A stretch of DNA of 64,000 nt from JBARKJ01 sp963698885 (lineage in GTDB: Bacteria; Nitrospirota; JACRHJ01), in contig CAVOSJ010000003.1 of the NCBI GenBank assembly GCA_963698885.1, forward strand, positions 186,001-250,000, read 5' to 3'. Positions 16,642-24,812 of the stretch are shown piece by piece; position 1 is the stretch's first letter; each line of letters starts with the position of its first letter. The notes under the pieces are model-generated. The model worked only from the letters and a program-made list of their open reading frames with translations, made no database searches and had not been told where the DNA came from. The position numbers and the translations under genes are program-made.

Positions 16642-16659
16642 CTGTCAAAAAACTGACAG
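16642..16659. promoter_or_regulatory. Candidate upstream activator site
   Basis: Perfect inverted repeat CTGTCA-AAAAAC-TGACAG about 85 bases upstream of the -24/-12 promoter, at normal enhancer distance. Other TGTCA half-sites lie at roughly 16528 and 16544. The rest of 16474-16741 is AT-rich and non-coding. Confidence 0.5.
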
Positions 16660-16742
16660 TTGAGGGGAGCGTTTTAAATTTTTTTGATCGCATTGTTTTT
16701 GTAATTTATTGATTTCATTAGATTAAAACTTTTTCACTTAAC

Positions 16743-16759
16743 TTGGCATGGCCTTTGCT
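16743..16759 (+). promoter_or_regulatory. Sigma-54 promoter of the small zinc-ribbon gene
   Basis: TTGGCAT-GGCCT-TTGCT has the GG and GC dinucleotides at the exact -24/-12 spacing. It lies 92 bases upstream of the small ORF. Confidence 0.8.
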
Positions 16760-16850
16760 ACTTTATATGGATGAGTCTCGAACAAATGGGCTTAAATGAG
16801 TTGGAAAGAGCGGAATATACCGCAATAATAATAGAAAGGGAGGGTCTATT

Positions 16851-16997
16851 ATGAAATGCCCAAAATGCGGCGGATTGATGGTCTCGCAGAGGTTTGCTGA
16901 TTATTTTATCACTTTTTACGGTTGGAAGTGCCTGAACTGCGGAAGTATAGTGGACAAGACTATCGTCCAGAACAGGCTGAAAGCAAGCTCATTCTAA
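16851..16997 (+). CDS. 48-residue zinc-ribbon protein under sigma-54 control
   Basis: ATG at 16851 follows AAGGGAGGG. The peptide begins MKCPKCGGLM and contains GWKCLNCGSIVD, so it has two CPxCG-like knuckles (C-x2-C … C-x2-C) that should bind one zinc. It ends in a basic KTIVQNRLKASSF. It has its own sigma-54 promoter and terminator and is therefore a single-gene unit. I do not know its function; its size and ribbon suggest a small regulator or adaptor. Confidence 0.75.
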   Translation: MKCPKCGGLMVSQRFADYFITFYGWKCLNCGSIVDKTIVQNRLKASSF

Positions 16998-17017
16998 ATC
17001 TTGCGAAACAAGGCTAA

Positions 17018-17045
17018 AAGGCCGGCGGACAGCCGGCCTTTTTTT
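17018..17045 (+). terminator. Intrinsic terminator
   Basis: AAGGCCGGC-GGACA-GCCGGCCTTTTTTT, 20 bases after the zinc-ribbon ORF. Confidence 0.95.
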
Positions 17046-17196
17046 GCTTGTGTATGCGCAGAATCTGCATGTTTTTTTTTCGTTTTACAGTTTTTAGTCT
17101 TTTTGCATTGACAATTCTCATTAAGCCTGTTTAATTTTATATAACATTATTCTTTTTGCCTTAGCACTTTGTCATAATTTAAGAACGAGGCTTCAT

Positions 17197-17385
17197 TTGC
17201 TCTGCCCGATCTGCAAAAAACAAGTGGAATGGGAAGGAAATCCCTATCGACCCTTCTGCAGTGAGCGTTGTAAGCTTATAGATTTGGGTACTTGGGCTGG
17301 GGAAGGTTACAAGATAGAAGGAGACGACAATGATGGAGACATTGCCCCGGGAAAAGACGGCGCCGAAGAAAAGGGAGGGGGCTGA
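17197..17385 (+). CDS. yacG: DNA gyrase inhibitor YacG-type zinc protein
   Basis: A 62-residue protein with the YacG ribbon CPICKKQVEW…FCSERCKLIDLGTWA (C-x2-C, C-x3-C) and the conserved DLGxW. In E. coli YacG binds GyrB and inhibits gyrase. The start is TTG with CGAGG six bases upstream. The tail after residue 40 (DDNDGDIAPGKDG) is acidic and longer than usual. The last 56 bases overlap cbiD in another frame, so the two are probably co-transcribed although functionally unrelated. Confidence 0.85.
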   Translation: MLCPICKKQVEWEGNPYRPFCSERCKLIDLGTWAGEGYKIEGDDNDGDIAPGKDGAEEKGGG

Positions 17386-18442
17386 GCTAAGACGCGGGTT
17401 TACCACAGGCTCCTGCGCGGCCGCGGCGGCGAAGGCGGCGGCACATGTTCTAATCAACGAGCAAGGCCTTGAATCCATTGATATAACCCTTCCGAACGGG
17501 CAGAAGGCGAATTTCAAGGTCCACCGGGTTAAATATGAATGCGATACCGCCGAAGCCTGCATCATAAAGGATGCGGGCGATGACCCCGACATTACTGGCG
17601 GAGCGGAGATATGCTGCGAGGTTAAATTCTATACCAAGGGCTTCGGCGTAATCGTAAAGGGCGGCCAGGGCATAGGCATGGTCACCAAGCCAGGCCTGTC
17701 GGTGCCCGTCGGCCAGCCGGCGATAAACCCGGTGCCGATGAAGATGATAAAGGATGAGCTCTGCAAGGTATTAAAAGAGACTGACTGCCCACTCGGCCTT
17801 GAGGCTACCATTTTTGTCCCGCGCGGCGAGGAACTGGCCAAGAAGACACTGAACTACAGGCTTGGTGTGATAGGCGGCATCTCCATCCTCGGCACGACCG
17901 GTGTTGTCGAACCCATTTCAACGAAGGCCTGGACCGATACCGTCGTAGCGTCCATGAGCGTGGCGAGGGCGTGCGGCATCAATCACGTTGTGCTGACTCC
18001 GGGCAGGACGAGCGAGTCCGCCGCGATGAACATGCTGAAAGACCTTCCGCAAGAGGCTTTCGTGCAGATGGGAGACCATGTCGGTTTTTCGCTGGCGGAG
18101 GCGAGAAAGAAAGGTTTCACGAACGTGACCATAGTCGGTCAGTTCGGCAAGCTCGTGAAGATGGCAATGGGCGCGACCAGGACACACGTGAAGGACTCGT
18201 CCCTGGAACTTGGTTTCCTCGCGGACCTGGCTTCCGAACTTGGCCTTCAGAAAAAAAAGGTGGATGCGATACGGACGGCGAATACCGCGAGGGAGGTTTT
18301 TCTCAATCTCCGCAGGGCCAGCGGCGGTAAAGAGCTGTTTGATCGCATACGCGAAATGGTCGGGAATACGGCAAGGGAAATACTCGGAGGCAAGATAGAA
18401 TTTGAGTGCCTGATGGTTGACTACGAGGGGAAGCCAGTATGA
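17330..18442 (+). CDS. cbiD: Cobalt-precorrin-5B (C1)-methyltransferase
   Basis: A 370-residue enzyme of the anaerobic corrin pathway, methylating C1. LRRGFTTGSCAAAAAKAA (about residues 20-37) is the family N-terminal signature, and the GTTGVVEPISTKAW and TPGRTSE stretches follow. AAGGAGA precedes tandem ATG codons at 17330 and 17333. It is the first cob gene of the run; I see no cobalamin riboswitch upstream. Confidence 0.95.
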   Translation: MMETLPREKTAPKKREGAELRRGFTTGSCAAAAAKAAAHVLINEQGLESIDITLPNGQKANFKVHRVKYECDTAEACIIKDAGDDPDITGGAEICCEVKFYTKGFGVIVKGGQGIGMVTKPGLSVPVGQPAINPVPMKMIKDELCKVLKETDCPLGLEATIFVPRGEELAKKTLNYRLGVIGGISILGTTGVVEPISTKAWTDTVVASMSVARACGINHVVLTPGRTSESAAMNMLKDLPQEAFVQMGDHVGFSLAEARKKGFTNVTIVGQFGKLVKMAMGATRTHVKDSSLELGFLADLASELGLQKKKVDAIRTANTAREVFLNLRRASGGKELFDRIREMVGNTAREILGGKIEFECLMVDYEGKPV

Positions 18443-19659
18443 TAAATGTGATAGGTGTCGGGATCGAAGGCATGAAAGGGTTGTCCGAGGAATCTCTTAA
18501 AAAAATAGAAAACGCGAAACTGGTTATCGGGAGCGAGAGGCATTTAAAGCAGCTTCCGGATATCCCCGAATCCCGCAAGCACTCGCTGAAAGCGGACCTC
18601 TTCAAGGTCGTGGATATCATAAAGAAGAGAAAGAAGCAGGAAATCATCGTCCTTGCCTCCGGCGATCCGAACCTCTACGGCATCACAGGCTATCTCCTTA
18701 AAAATTTCCCCAAAGAAGACCTCGTTATAACTCCGGCGGTAAGCTCGATGCAGTGGGCGTTCGCGCTTGCCAAAGAGACCTGGGAGGACGCGGAGATAGT
18801 CAGCGCGCACGGCGGCAGGAACCTTGACGACGTGGTCAAGGCCGTGTTTATGCGCAATAAAGTGGGTGTCTTCACGGACGATAAGAACAGCCCGGACAAG
18901 ATAGCATCCCTGATCATAAAAAACGGCATCCAGGAAAGAAAAGTATACGTGTGCGAAAACCTGGGCCTGGAGAATGCGAGCCTGTTTGAGGGGAGCCTTC
19001 AGGACGCGGCGCAGAAAAGGTTCTCCGCCATGAACGTGATGATTATAAAAAAGGAGCACCCGGAGGTGGGCGGCGAGAGGGTATATTCCAAGACCCTTGG
19101 TATCCCCGACTTCCAGTTCGCGCATCGTGAGGGCATGATAACCAAGGCGGAAGTCCGGGCGATAGTTTTATCCAAGCTTCGGCCGGATAAGGGCAATATC
19201 ATGTGGGATATCGGCGCTGGAAGCGGTTCCGTCTCCATCGAGGCCGAGCCTTTCATCCTGCCGGGAAAAATATTCGCGGTAGAGAAGGACCTGAAGCAGC
19301 TTTCGTATCTGAAAAAAAATATCGCGCGCTTTCAGGCCGCGGGAGTGGAACCGGTAGCCGGCGACGCTCCGGAGGGTCTTATGAGCCTGCCGGACCCGGA
19401 CATGGTCTTCATCGGGGGGAGCAGCGGCCAGCTTACGGAAATTCTCCGTTACGTGGACGGCAGGCTCCGGACTGGAGGAAGGCTGGTGGCGAACGTGGTC
19501 ACGCTGGAGAATTTTTCGGAGGTGCTCCAGTTCATGAAAGACTACGACTACGCTTTCGAGATAACCACGGCGAGCGTCTCCCGCTCAAAGGAACTTTCAG
19601 AAAAACATTTCATGGTCGGGGGCAACCCTATCAATGTAATTTTCGGGATAAAGACCTAA
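18439..19659 (+). CDS. cobL: Precorrin-6Y C5,15-methyltransferase, CbiE-CbiT fusion
   Basis: A 406-residue two-domain protein. Residues 1-200 are a tetrapyrrole methylase (CbiE): MINVIGVGIEG, then LASGDPNLYGI around residues 73-83. Residues 220-406 are a Rossmann methyltransferase (CbiT) with DIGAGSGSVSIE near residue 257. It methylates C5 and C15 and decarboxylates the C12 acetate. The ATG overlaps the cbiD stop (ATGA). Confidence 0.95.
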   Translation: MINVIGVGIEGMKGLSEESLKKIENAKLVIGSERHLKQLPDIPESRKHSLKADLFKVVDIIKKRKKQEIIVLASGDPNLYGITGYLLKNFPKEDLVITPAVSSMQWAFALAKETWEDAEIVSAHGGRNLDDVVKAVFMRNKVGVFTDDKNSPDKIASLIIKNGIQERKVYVCENLGLENASLFEGSLQDAAQKRFSAMNVMIIKKEHPEVGGERVYSKTLGIPDFQFAHREGMITKAEVRAIVLSKLRPDKGNIMWDIGAGSGSVSIEAEPFILPGKIFAVEKDLKQLSYLKKNIARFQAAGVEPVAGDAPEGLMSLPDPDMVFIGGSSGQLTEILRYVDGRLRTGGRLVANVVTLENFSEVLQFMKDYDYAFEITTASVSRSKELSEKHFMVGGNPINVIFGIKT

Positions 19660-19662
19660 TTC

Positions 19663-19771
19663 ACCCTCCCCACCCCTCGCCTATCGAGGGGGAGTGGAGG
19701 GGGGGCAGCAATGAAATAGCGCGTTATTACGAGTTTTAAAGGTTATTTTCCCCTCCCATCGGCGGGAGGGG
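19663..19771. repeat. Two REP-like CCTCCC/GGGAGG palindromes
   Basis: CACCCTCCCC…GGGGGAGTGGAGGGG (19663-19705) and CCCCTCCC-ATCGGC-GGGAGGGG (19750-19771), similar to those flanking the tRNA-Val copies. Confidence 0.6.
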
Positions 19772-19798
19772 ACTAAGTGGGAAGGTGATATTCGTGCG

Positions 19799-19826
19799 GC
19801 AATCCCAGCTTCGGGATTGCTTTTTT
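19799..19826 (+). terminator. Intrinsic terminator between cobL and cobI
   Basis: GCAATCCC-AGCTTC-GGGATTGCTTTTTT. It implies that cobI and the genes after it have their own promoter. Confidence 0.85.
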
Positions 19827-19871
19827 CATTTCCGATGATATACTGATTTTTTTAAATTACATGAGGAGTAC

Positions 19872-20576
19872 ATGGCGGGGAAGCTTTATGGAATAGGCGT
19901 CGGGCCGGGGGACCCGGGACTGATCACTCTGAAGGCCGTCTCTATCATCAAGGCGGTCCCGGTCGTAATCGCGCCGAAGCCGGCCCTTGAATCGGAGAGC
20001 CTGGCGCTCGCCGTCGTCCGGGAGCATATTGATTTTTCACGCCAGAAGGTCATAACTCCGCTCTTCCCGATGAGCATGAAAAAGGATGTCCTGGAGAGCG
20101 CATGGGCGGAGGCCGCAAAGGCCGCGGCTGATGAACTGCTTGCGGGAAAAGACGTCGCATTCCTCACCATCGGCGACCCGTCGCTTTTCAGCACCTACTC
20201 TTATATTCTGGAGAGGATAAAAAAGCTTGCCCCGGATTTAGAGAGCGAGACCGTGCCAGGGGTGTCGTCGATAAACCTTGCGGCGGCAAAAGCGGGGTTG
20301 GACCTGGCCCTCGGTCAGGAACGGCTCGCCGTGATGCCGATGGGTAAAGACCTGGAGCAGGTCAAAAAAACTATAGCAGATTTCGACACGGTCGTTCTGA
20401 TGAAGGTTAACCGAAATTTTGGCGACCTGAAAGATATGCTTTCTAATGCGGGGCTGTCCGGAAAATCCCTGTATGTACGCCGGGCGGGGACGGACAGGGA
20501 ACTGGTTGTCCGGGGACTGGATAACGTACGGGACGAGGACGTGGATTATTTCTCATTGGTTATAATAAAAAAATAA
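19872..20576 (+). CDS. cobI: Precorrin-2 C20-methyltransferase (CobI/CbiL)
   Basis: A 234-residue tetrapyrrole methylase. GIGVGPGDPGLITLKAV (residues 6-22) is the SAM-binding P-loop-like start of the class, with LTIGDPSLFSTYSY around residue 98. Together with the cbiD/cbiG neighbours this should act on cobalt-factor II. ATG at 19872 has GAGGAGT upstream. Stop and next start overlap (TAATG). Confidence 0.93.
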   Translation: MAGKLYGIGVGPGDPGLITLKAVSIIKAVPVVIAPKPALESESLALAVVREHIDFSRQKVITPLFPMSMKKDVLESAWAEAAKAAADELLAGKDVAFLTIGDPSLFSTYSYILERIKKLAPDLESETVPGVSSINLAAAKAGLDLALGQERLAVMPMGKDLEQVKKTIADFDTVVLMKVNRNFGDLKDMLSNAGLSGKSLYVRRAGTDRELVVRGLDNVRDEDVDYFSLVIIKK

Positions 20577-21331
20577 TGTCCAAGGTATATTTCATAGGCG
20601 CGGGTCCAGGCGATCCGGACCTGATGACGATAAAGGCCGCGAGTCTGCTCGCTGAGGCGGACCTCGTGATATACGCCGGTTCTTTGGTGAACCCGGATGT
20701 CCTGAAATTCGCCAAGCCCGGCGCGGCGCTCCATGACAGCAAGGAGATGGAGCTTACGGAAATTATCGCGATGATGAAGGAATACGTTTCGCGGGGTGAG
20801 GCCGTCGCGCGCGTGCATACCGGAGAGCCAAGCCTGTATGGGGCGATAGCGGAACAGATGACGGAACTGGACAAGGCGGGGATTGACTATGAAGTAGTCC
20901 CCGGTGTGTCGTCCGCATTCGCGGCGGCGGCGGCGCTGAAATGTGAGCTGACCCTCCCGGAAGTGAACCAGACGGTGATATTCACCCGGCTGGAAGGGCG
21001 TACGGGCGTGCCGAAGGAGGAGTCGCTGGCTTCGCTTTCGATGCACAGGTCTACGATGGTGATATTCCTTTCCGTCGGCGAGATAGAGAAGGTGGTCGCC
21101 GAGCTGCGGGAAGGTTATCCCGAAGATACTCCCGCGGCTGTTGTATATAAAGCGTCCTGGCCGGAGCAGAAAATTATACGCGGCACGTTATCCGATATTG
21201 CCGGAAAAGTGAAGGAAGCAAAAATTCAGAAGACCGCGCTGATACTGGTAGGAAGGGCGCTGGACCGTTCCGCGATAGATAAATATTCCAAACTGTATGA
21301 CAAGGACTTCACCCATGAGTATAGAAAATGA
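20576..21331 (+). CDS. cobM: Precorrin-4 C11-methyltransferase (CobM/CbiF)
   Basis: A 251-residue tetrapyrrole methylase: VYFIGAGPGDPDLMTIKA (residues 4-21), YAGSLVNPDVL near residue 38 and RVHTGEPSLYGAIAEQM (about 80-96) are typical of CobM/CbiF. It methylates C11. One-base overlap with cobI and ATGA overlap with cbiG. Confidence 0.95.
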   Translation: MSKVYFIGAGPGDPDLMTIKAASLLAEADLVIYAGSLVNPDVLKFAKPGAALHDSKEMELTEIIAMMKEYVSRGEAVARVHTGEPSLYGAIAEQMTELDKAGIDYEVVPGVSSAFAAAAALKCELTLPEVNQTVIFTRLEGRTGVPKEESLASLSMHRSTMVIFLSVGEIEKVVAELREGYPEDTPAAVVYKASWPEQKIIRGTLSDIAGKVKEAKIQKTALILVGRALDRSAIDKYSKLYDKDFTHEYRK

Positions 21332-22410
21332 ATAAACTCGCCATTATCGCCATAACGCGCGGCGGCTCCGACCTTGCCAGAAATATCTGGGAGGCATACC
21401 CGGAGGGCGCGGACCTGTACCTGCCGAAGAAATTTTTAAGACCGGGCGAGAAGGACGTGCGCGCGCTTTCGGACGACCTCGCAAAAGACATGAAAAAAAT
21501 ATTCACGAAGTATAAGGCGATTGCCTGCATCATGGCGGCGGGTATAGTGGTGCGCCTTGTCGCGCCTCTTGTCATGGATAAACTGAAGGACCCTGCGGTG
21601 GTCGTGATGGATGAAGAGGGCAGGTTCGTGATAAGCCTCCTATCCGGACATATCGGAGGCGCGAACGAACTGGCGGAAACACTCGCGGATATAACCGGCG
21701 GAGAGGCCGTAATCACGACCGCCTCGGACGTGCAGGGTACTTTGGCCGTAGATACGCTCGCGCAGATGCTTGACTGCGTAGTCGAGGATTACAACGAGGC
21801 GAAAAAGGTGACGGCGGCTATAGTGAACGGGGAGGAAGTCGCGGCATGGTCGTATATAGACCCGGCGCTGTACTCGCACAGGATAGATAAGATACCCGGC
21901 AACCTCCGGTTCTTCGACTCGATGGAAGAGCTCCTGGAGACGAAGCGGGACGCCGCCCTGTTGGTGACGCCGTTTATCCTGCCGGAGGACGTGGAACTTG
22001 CGCTGAGGCCGGTCGCGGTCTTAAGGCCCAAGGTGCTTGTGGTCGGCATCGGATGCAACAGAGGGACAAGCGCCAGAGAGATAGGGAACCTTGTGACGAG
22101 GACGCTTATGGAAAATGGTCTCTCGATGCTTTCCGTGCGGAACCTGGCGACGATATACGACAAGAAAGACGAGGCTGGACTGACTGAGTTTGCTAAGGAA
22201 GCGGGGCTTAAGGTGGAGTACGTTTCCAAACGGCGGCTTTTAAGCGCGGGCACGCCTTCGGGACCGTCTGAAAAAGTTTTCAAGAACATGGGAGTATATG
22301 GAGTATGCGAGCCGGCGGCGCTGGTCTCGGCGGGGGCGATTACTCTCCTCGTGCCGAAGAAAAAATCAAAGAACGCTACAGTCGCGGTGGCAGAGGCGCC
22401 CTTAGCGTAA
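21328..22410 (+). CDS. cbiG: Cobalt-precorrin-5A hydrolase
   Basis: A 360-residue protein that opens the delta-lactone ring after C11 methylation and releases acetaldehyde; it is specific to the anaerobic pathway. Central signature: GIVVRLVAPLVMDK (about 72-85) and LLSGHIGGANELAE (about 105-118); the C-terminal domain has VGIGCNRGTSAREI near residue 236. Its 3' end is interlocked with cobJ, and one missing C at 22399-22401 would fuse the two in one frame. Confidence 0.93.
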   Translation: MNKLAIIAITRGGSDLARNIWEAYPEGADLYLPKKFLRPGEKDVRALSDDLAKDMKKIFTKYKAIACIMAAGIVVRLVAPLVMDKLKDPAVVVMDEEGRFVISLLSGHIGGANELAETLADITGGEAVITTASDVQGTLAVDTLAQMLDCVVEDYNEAKKVTAAIVNGEEVAAWSYIDPALYSHRIDKIPGNLRFFDSMEELLETKRDAALLVTPFILPEDVELALRPVAVLRPKVLVVGIGCNRGTSAREIGNLVTRTLMENGLSMLSVRNLATIYDKKDEAGLTEFAKEAGLKVEYVSKRRLLSAGTPSGPSEKVFKNMGVYGVCEPAALVSAGAITLLVPKKKSKNATVAVAEAPLA

Positions 22411-23147
22411 TAGGCATCGGGCCCGGGTCGCTTCGTGATATGACAGTCCGGGCAAAAGAGGCCGTCGAAAAATCCGATACAGTCGTCGGATATTCGACTT
22501 ATATCCGGCTGGCTAAGACCCTGCTTCGTGATAAGGAAGTAATCTCCACGGGCATGACCACCGAAGTGGAGCGCTGCCGGGAGGCTATTCGCCTGGCGGC
22601 CGGGGGGCGGGTCGTAGCCCTGATATCCAGCGGAGACCCCGGCATTTACGGCATGGCGGGGCTGGTGCTGGAACTTCTGGGCGTGGAGGGAGGCAATGAA
22701 ACGGAGCTCCCGTTCGACCTCGAAATAATCCCCGGCGTCCCTGCGGTATGCTCTGCGGCGGCTTCGCTCGGAGCGCCGCTGATGCACGATTTCGCGGTAA
22801 TTTCACTCTCCGACCTGCTCACGCCATGGGAGCTTATAGAGAAGAGGCTGGGACTCGCGGCCGAGGGAGATTTTGTAATCTCGCTTTATAATCCACGGAG
22901 CAAGGGCAGACCGGAAAACCTTGCGAAGGCGTTAGAGATAGTGCGGCAGCACAGGGATGGGGCAACGCCGGTGGGGGTCGTGAAGGACTCGGCGCGGGAG
23001 GGGGAGCGCATTACAGTGACTACCTTGCAAGACATCCCCGTGGAAGACGTCGATATGACGACCATTATCATCATCGGGAACTCTAAAAGTTTTGCGTTCC
23101 TGGATTATATAGTGACTCCAAGGGGATATAAGGGGAAAAGATTATAG
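22305..23147 (+). CDS. cobJ: Precorrin-3B C17-methyltransferase (CobJ/CbiH)
   Basis: The enzyme catalyses ring contraction and C17 methylation. The recognisable domain starts at LSVIGIGPGSLRDMT (about 22412) and includes VALISSGDPGIYGMAG. The only conventional start codon in frame is ATG 22305, which lies 106 bases inside cbiG and would add a Gly/Arg-rich stretch that looks like out-of-frame cbiG. Either translation re-initiates unusually, or cbiG and cobJ are really one CbiG-CobJ fusion broken by a single-base deletion. The core family call is secure; the start is not. Confidence 0.9.
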   Translation: MRAGGAGLGGGDYSPRAEEKIKERYSRGGRGALSVIGIGPGSLRDMTVRAKEAVEKSDTVVGYSTYIRLAKTLLRDKEVISTGMTTEVERCREAIRLAAGGRVVALISSGDPGIYGMAGLVLELLGVEGGNETELPFDLEIIPGVPAVCSAAASLGAPLMHDFAVISLSDLLTPWELIEKRLGLAAEGDFVISLYNPRSKGRPENLAKALEIVRQHRDGATPVGVVKDSAREGERITVTTLQDIPVEDVDMTTIIIIGNSKSFAFLDYIVTPRGYKGKRL

Positions 23148-23232
23148 TACGCCCCCTTAAAAGGGAGTTAGAAGGTTGTCATTCCCGCGGTGGGAACACG
23201 GTGAATTTTTATTAACTGGAGGAGAGAACATT

Positions 23233-23352
23233 ATGCGTGAGAGAAACAGAGAGATAAACAGGAGAAGGCACAGAAAAGATAAGGCGCAGAAAGCCAGGAC
23301 ACGCGAGGCGATAGAGAACGCGAAGAAGGCCGCCGCGGCGAAGAAAAAATAA
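23233..23352 (+). CDS. 39-residue very basic peptide
   Basis: ATG at 23233 follows CTGGAGGAGAG. The peptide begins MRERNREINRRRHRKDK and ends in KKAAAAKKK; nearly half the residues are Arg or Lys. Its TAA overlaps the ATG of the next gene (TAATG), so it is coupled to the P-loop kinase. I do not recognise it; a nucleic-acid-binding or leader role is possible. Confidence 0.55.
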   Translation: MRERNREINRRRHRKDKAQKARTREAIENAKKAAAAKKK

Positions 23353-24074
23353 TGCCGGGTTCTGCGTTCTGGCTTACGGGCTTGCCGGGCTCCGGCAAGT
23401 CCACTCTGGCACTTGCCGCGAGAGAGGCGTTTCCGGAAATCGTCCTCCTTCAGATGGACGAGATGCGCAAAATCGTCACGCCTGAGCCGACGTATTCGGA
23501 CGAGGAGCGCGAGCTTCTGTATATGGCGCTGGTTTACGCGGCGATGGTGCTGACCCGCGCGGACAATGACGTCATTATCGATGCGACGGGACACCTGCGC
23601 CGCTGGCGGGACAAGGCGAGGGGTCTTATTGCGGGCTTCCATGAGATATATATTAAATGCCCGATTGAGACCTGCATCGAGCGCGAGAAGGGTCGTCAAG
23701 ACGGTCTGGCGCCGGTAGATATTTACGAGAAGGCAAAAAAGGGCTGGCCCGTGCCCGGGATAAACGTGCCTTACGAGGAGCCGGAGGTGCCGGAGCTGGT
23801 TCTTGATTGCGAAAAAATGAGCGCAGGGGAAGCGGACAGGGATTTTATTGAAATATCTAAAGGGCGCGTTCGACCCGCAAGCGGGTGCCCCGGCGTCGCG
23901 CACAAAGTAGGGCTCGACCCCCGGGCGAGCCGCTTAAAATTCAACCCCGGGCGAGCCGTTTTACAGCCCCAGCTTTGTCAGCCATTCCTCGAAACATTTC
24001 CTGCCGGCGGTTTCCAGCGCGTCGCCATATTTCTCCGTGTCGCGCCTGATGGCTTCGACCGTCGCCACCTTTGA
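23352..24074 (+). CDS. Adenylylsulfate kinase-like P-loop kinase
   Basis: A P-loop NTPase with GLPGSGKS (residues 10-17), a QMDEMRK stretch where APS kinases have DGDxxR, DNDVIIDATGHLRRWRDKAR (78-97) and the late VPYEEPEVPELVLDCE typical of CysC. No ATP sulfurylase is nearby. Family similarity ends at about residue 173; the remaining ~65 codons run antisense into the convergent GATase gene, so the true end may be near 23870 with a lost stop. Sulfate activation is therefore only one possibility. Confidence 0.7.
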   Translation: MPGSAFWLTGLPGSGKSTLALAAREAFPEIVLLQMDEMRKIVTPEPTYSDEERELLYMALVYAAMVLTRADNDVIIDATGHLRRWRDKARGLIAGFHEIYIKCPIETCIEREKGRQDGLAPVDIYEKAKKGWPVPGINVPYEEPEVPELVLDCEKMSAGEADRDFIEISKGRVRPASGCPGVAHKVGLDPRASRLKFNPGRAVLQPQLCQPFLETFPAGGFQRVAIFLRVAPDGFDRRHL

Positions 24075-24669
24075 CGTTGCGATCTCGCTTGCGTGGCCTA
24101 TCAGCCATGATTCTATATTTGCCCGCACCAGCTCCGGGTGGCATTGAAACGCGAGCAAAAAATCTCCATAACTATAAACCTGATTTTTGGTCACGTCCGT
24201 AGAGGCCAGGAGCACGGCGTCCGGCGGCAGGTCGAAAGTGTCCCCGTGCCAGTGGAGCATGGATGTATTCCCGGGCGCAAGATGTGCGACGGGCGAGTTT
24301 TCGCCCTCCTTCGTCAGCTCTAACGGTTTCCAGCCTATCTCCTTCTGCTTACCGGGATAGACTCTTCCGCCCAGGGCGCGTGCGAGCATCTGCGCGCCTA
24401 AGCATATCCCCATGACCGGCCTCTCGCGCCGCGATCCTCCTTTTGAAAAGCTCCAGCTCGTCGTTTACGTACGGGTATATATCCGCCTCGTAAACGCTGA
24501 TCGGGCCGCCAAGGCCGATGAGCAAATCCGGCGCTTCGTGGTCTATGCCCTTCAGGTCGTGAAGACCTGCCTCGGCGTAGGAAATTTCAAACCCGCGCGC
24601 CTTAAGCACATCGGCTAATGTGCCGCAGTCTTCGAAATGCACGTGACGGATTGCAAGCGCCTTTTTCAT
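23961..24669 (-). CDS. GMP synthase-like glutamine amidotransferase (frameshifted)
   Basis: A class I amidotransferase: N-terminal ALAIRHVHFEDCGTLADVL, LLIGLGGPISVYE near residue 60, catalytic Cys in MGICLGAQMLARALGG, and the His in LAFQCHPELV. The frame breaks at about 24429: removing one G of a GG gives RRIARERPVMGICLGAQ and a 235-residue protein of normal length. ATG at 24669 has GCGAGG nine bases upstream. This stand-alone type acts on unidentified substrates; it is not the full GuaA. Confidence 0.85.
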
Positions 24670-24777
24670 GTTTTTAAGCCTCGCTGTGCCGTAAGTAGAA
24701 TTAAGTATACGGATAATTATATAACGGCAATCCGGCAAATGCCTATAAAATTTTCCTCTTTTGGCAACCTTTCCCTC

Positions 24778-24806
24778 TTGCCCTTGCGCTTTATCCCTGC
24801 TAAAAT
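24778..24806 (+). promoter_or_regulatory. Promoter of envC, leaderless arrangement
   Basis: TTGCCC (24778-24783), 17 bases, TAAAAT (24801-24806), then six bases to ATG 24813. Confidence 0.6.
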
Positions 24807-24812
24807 CCCGCC

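Noticed and set aside
17000..17196. Cobalamin riboswitch upstream of the cob genes
   Set aside because: No B12-box-like sequence was found here or at 19660-19871.
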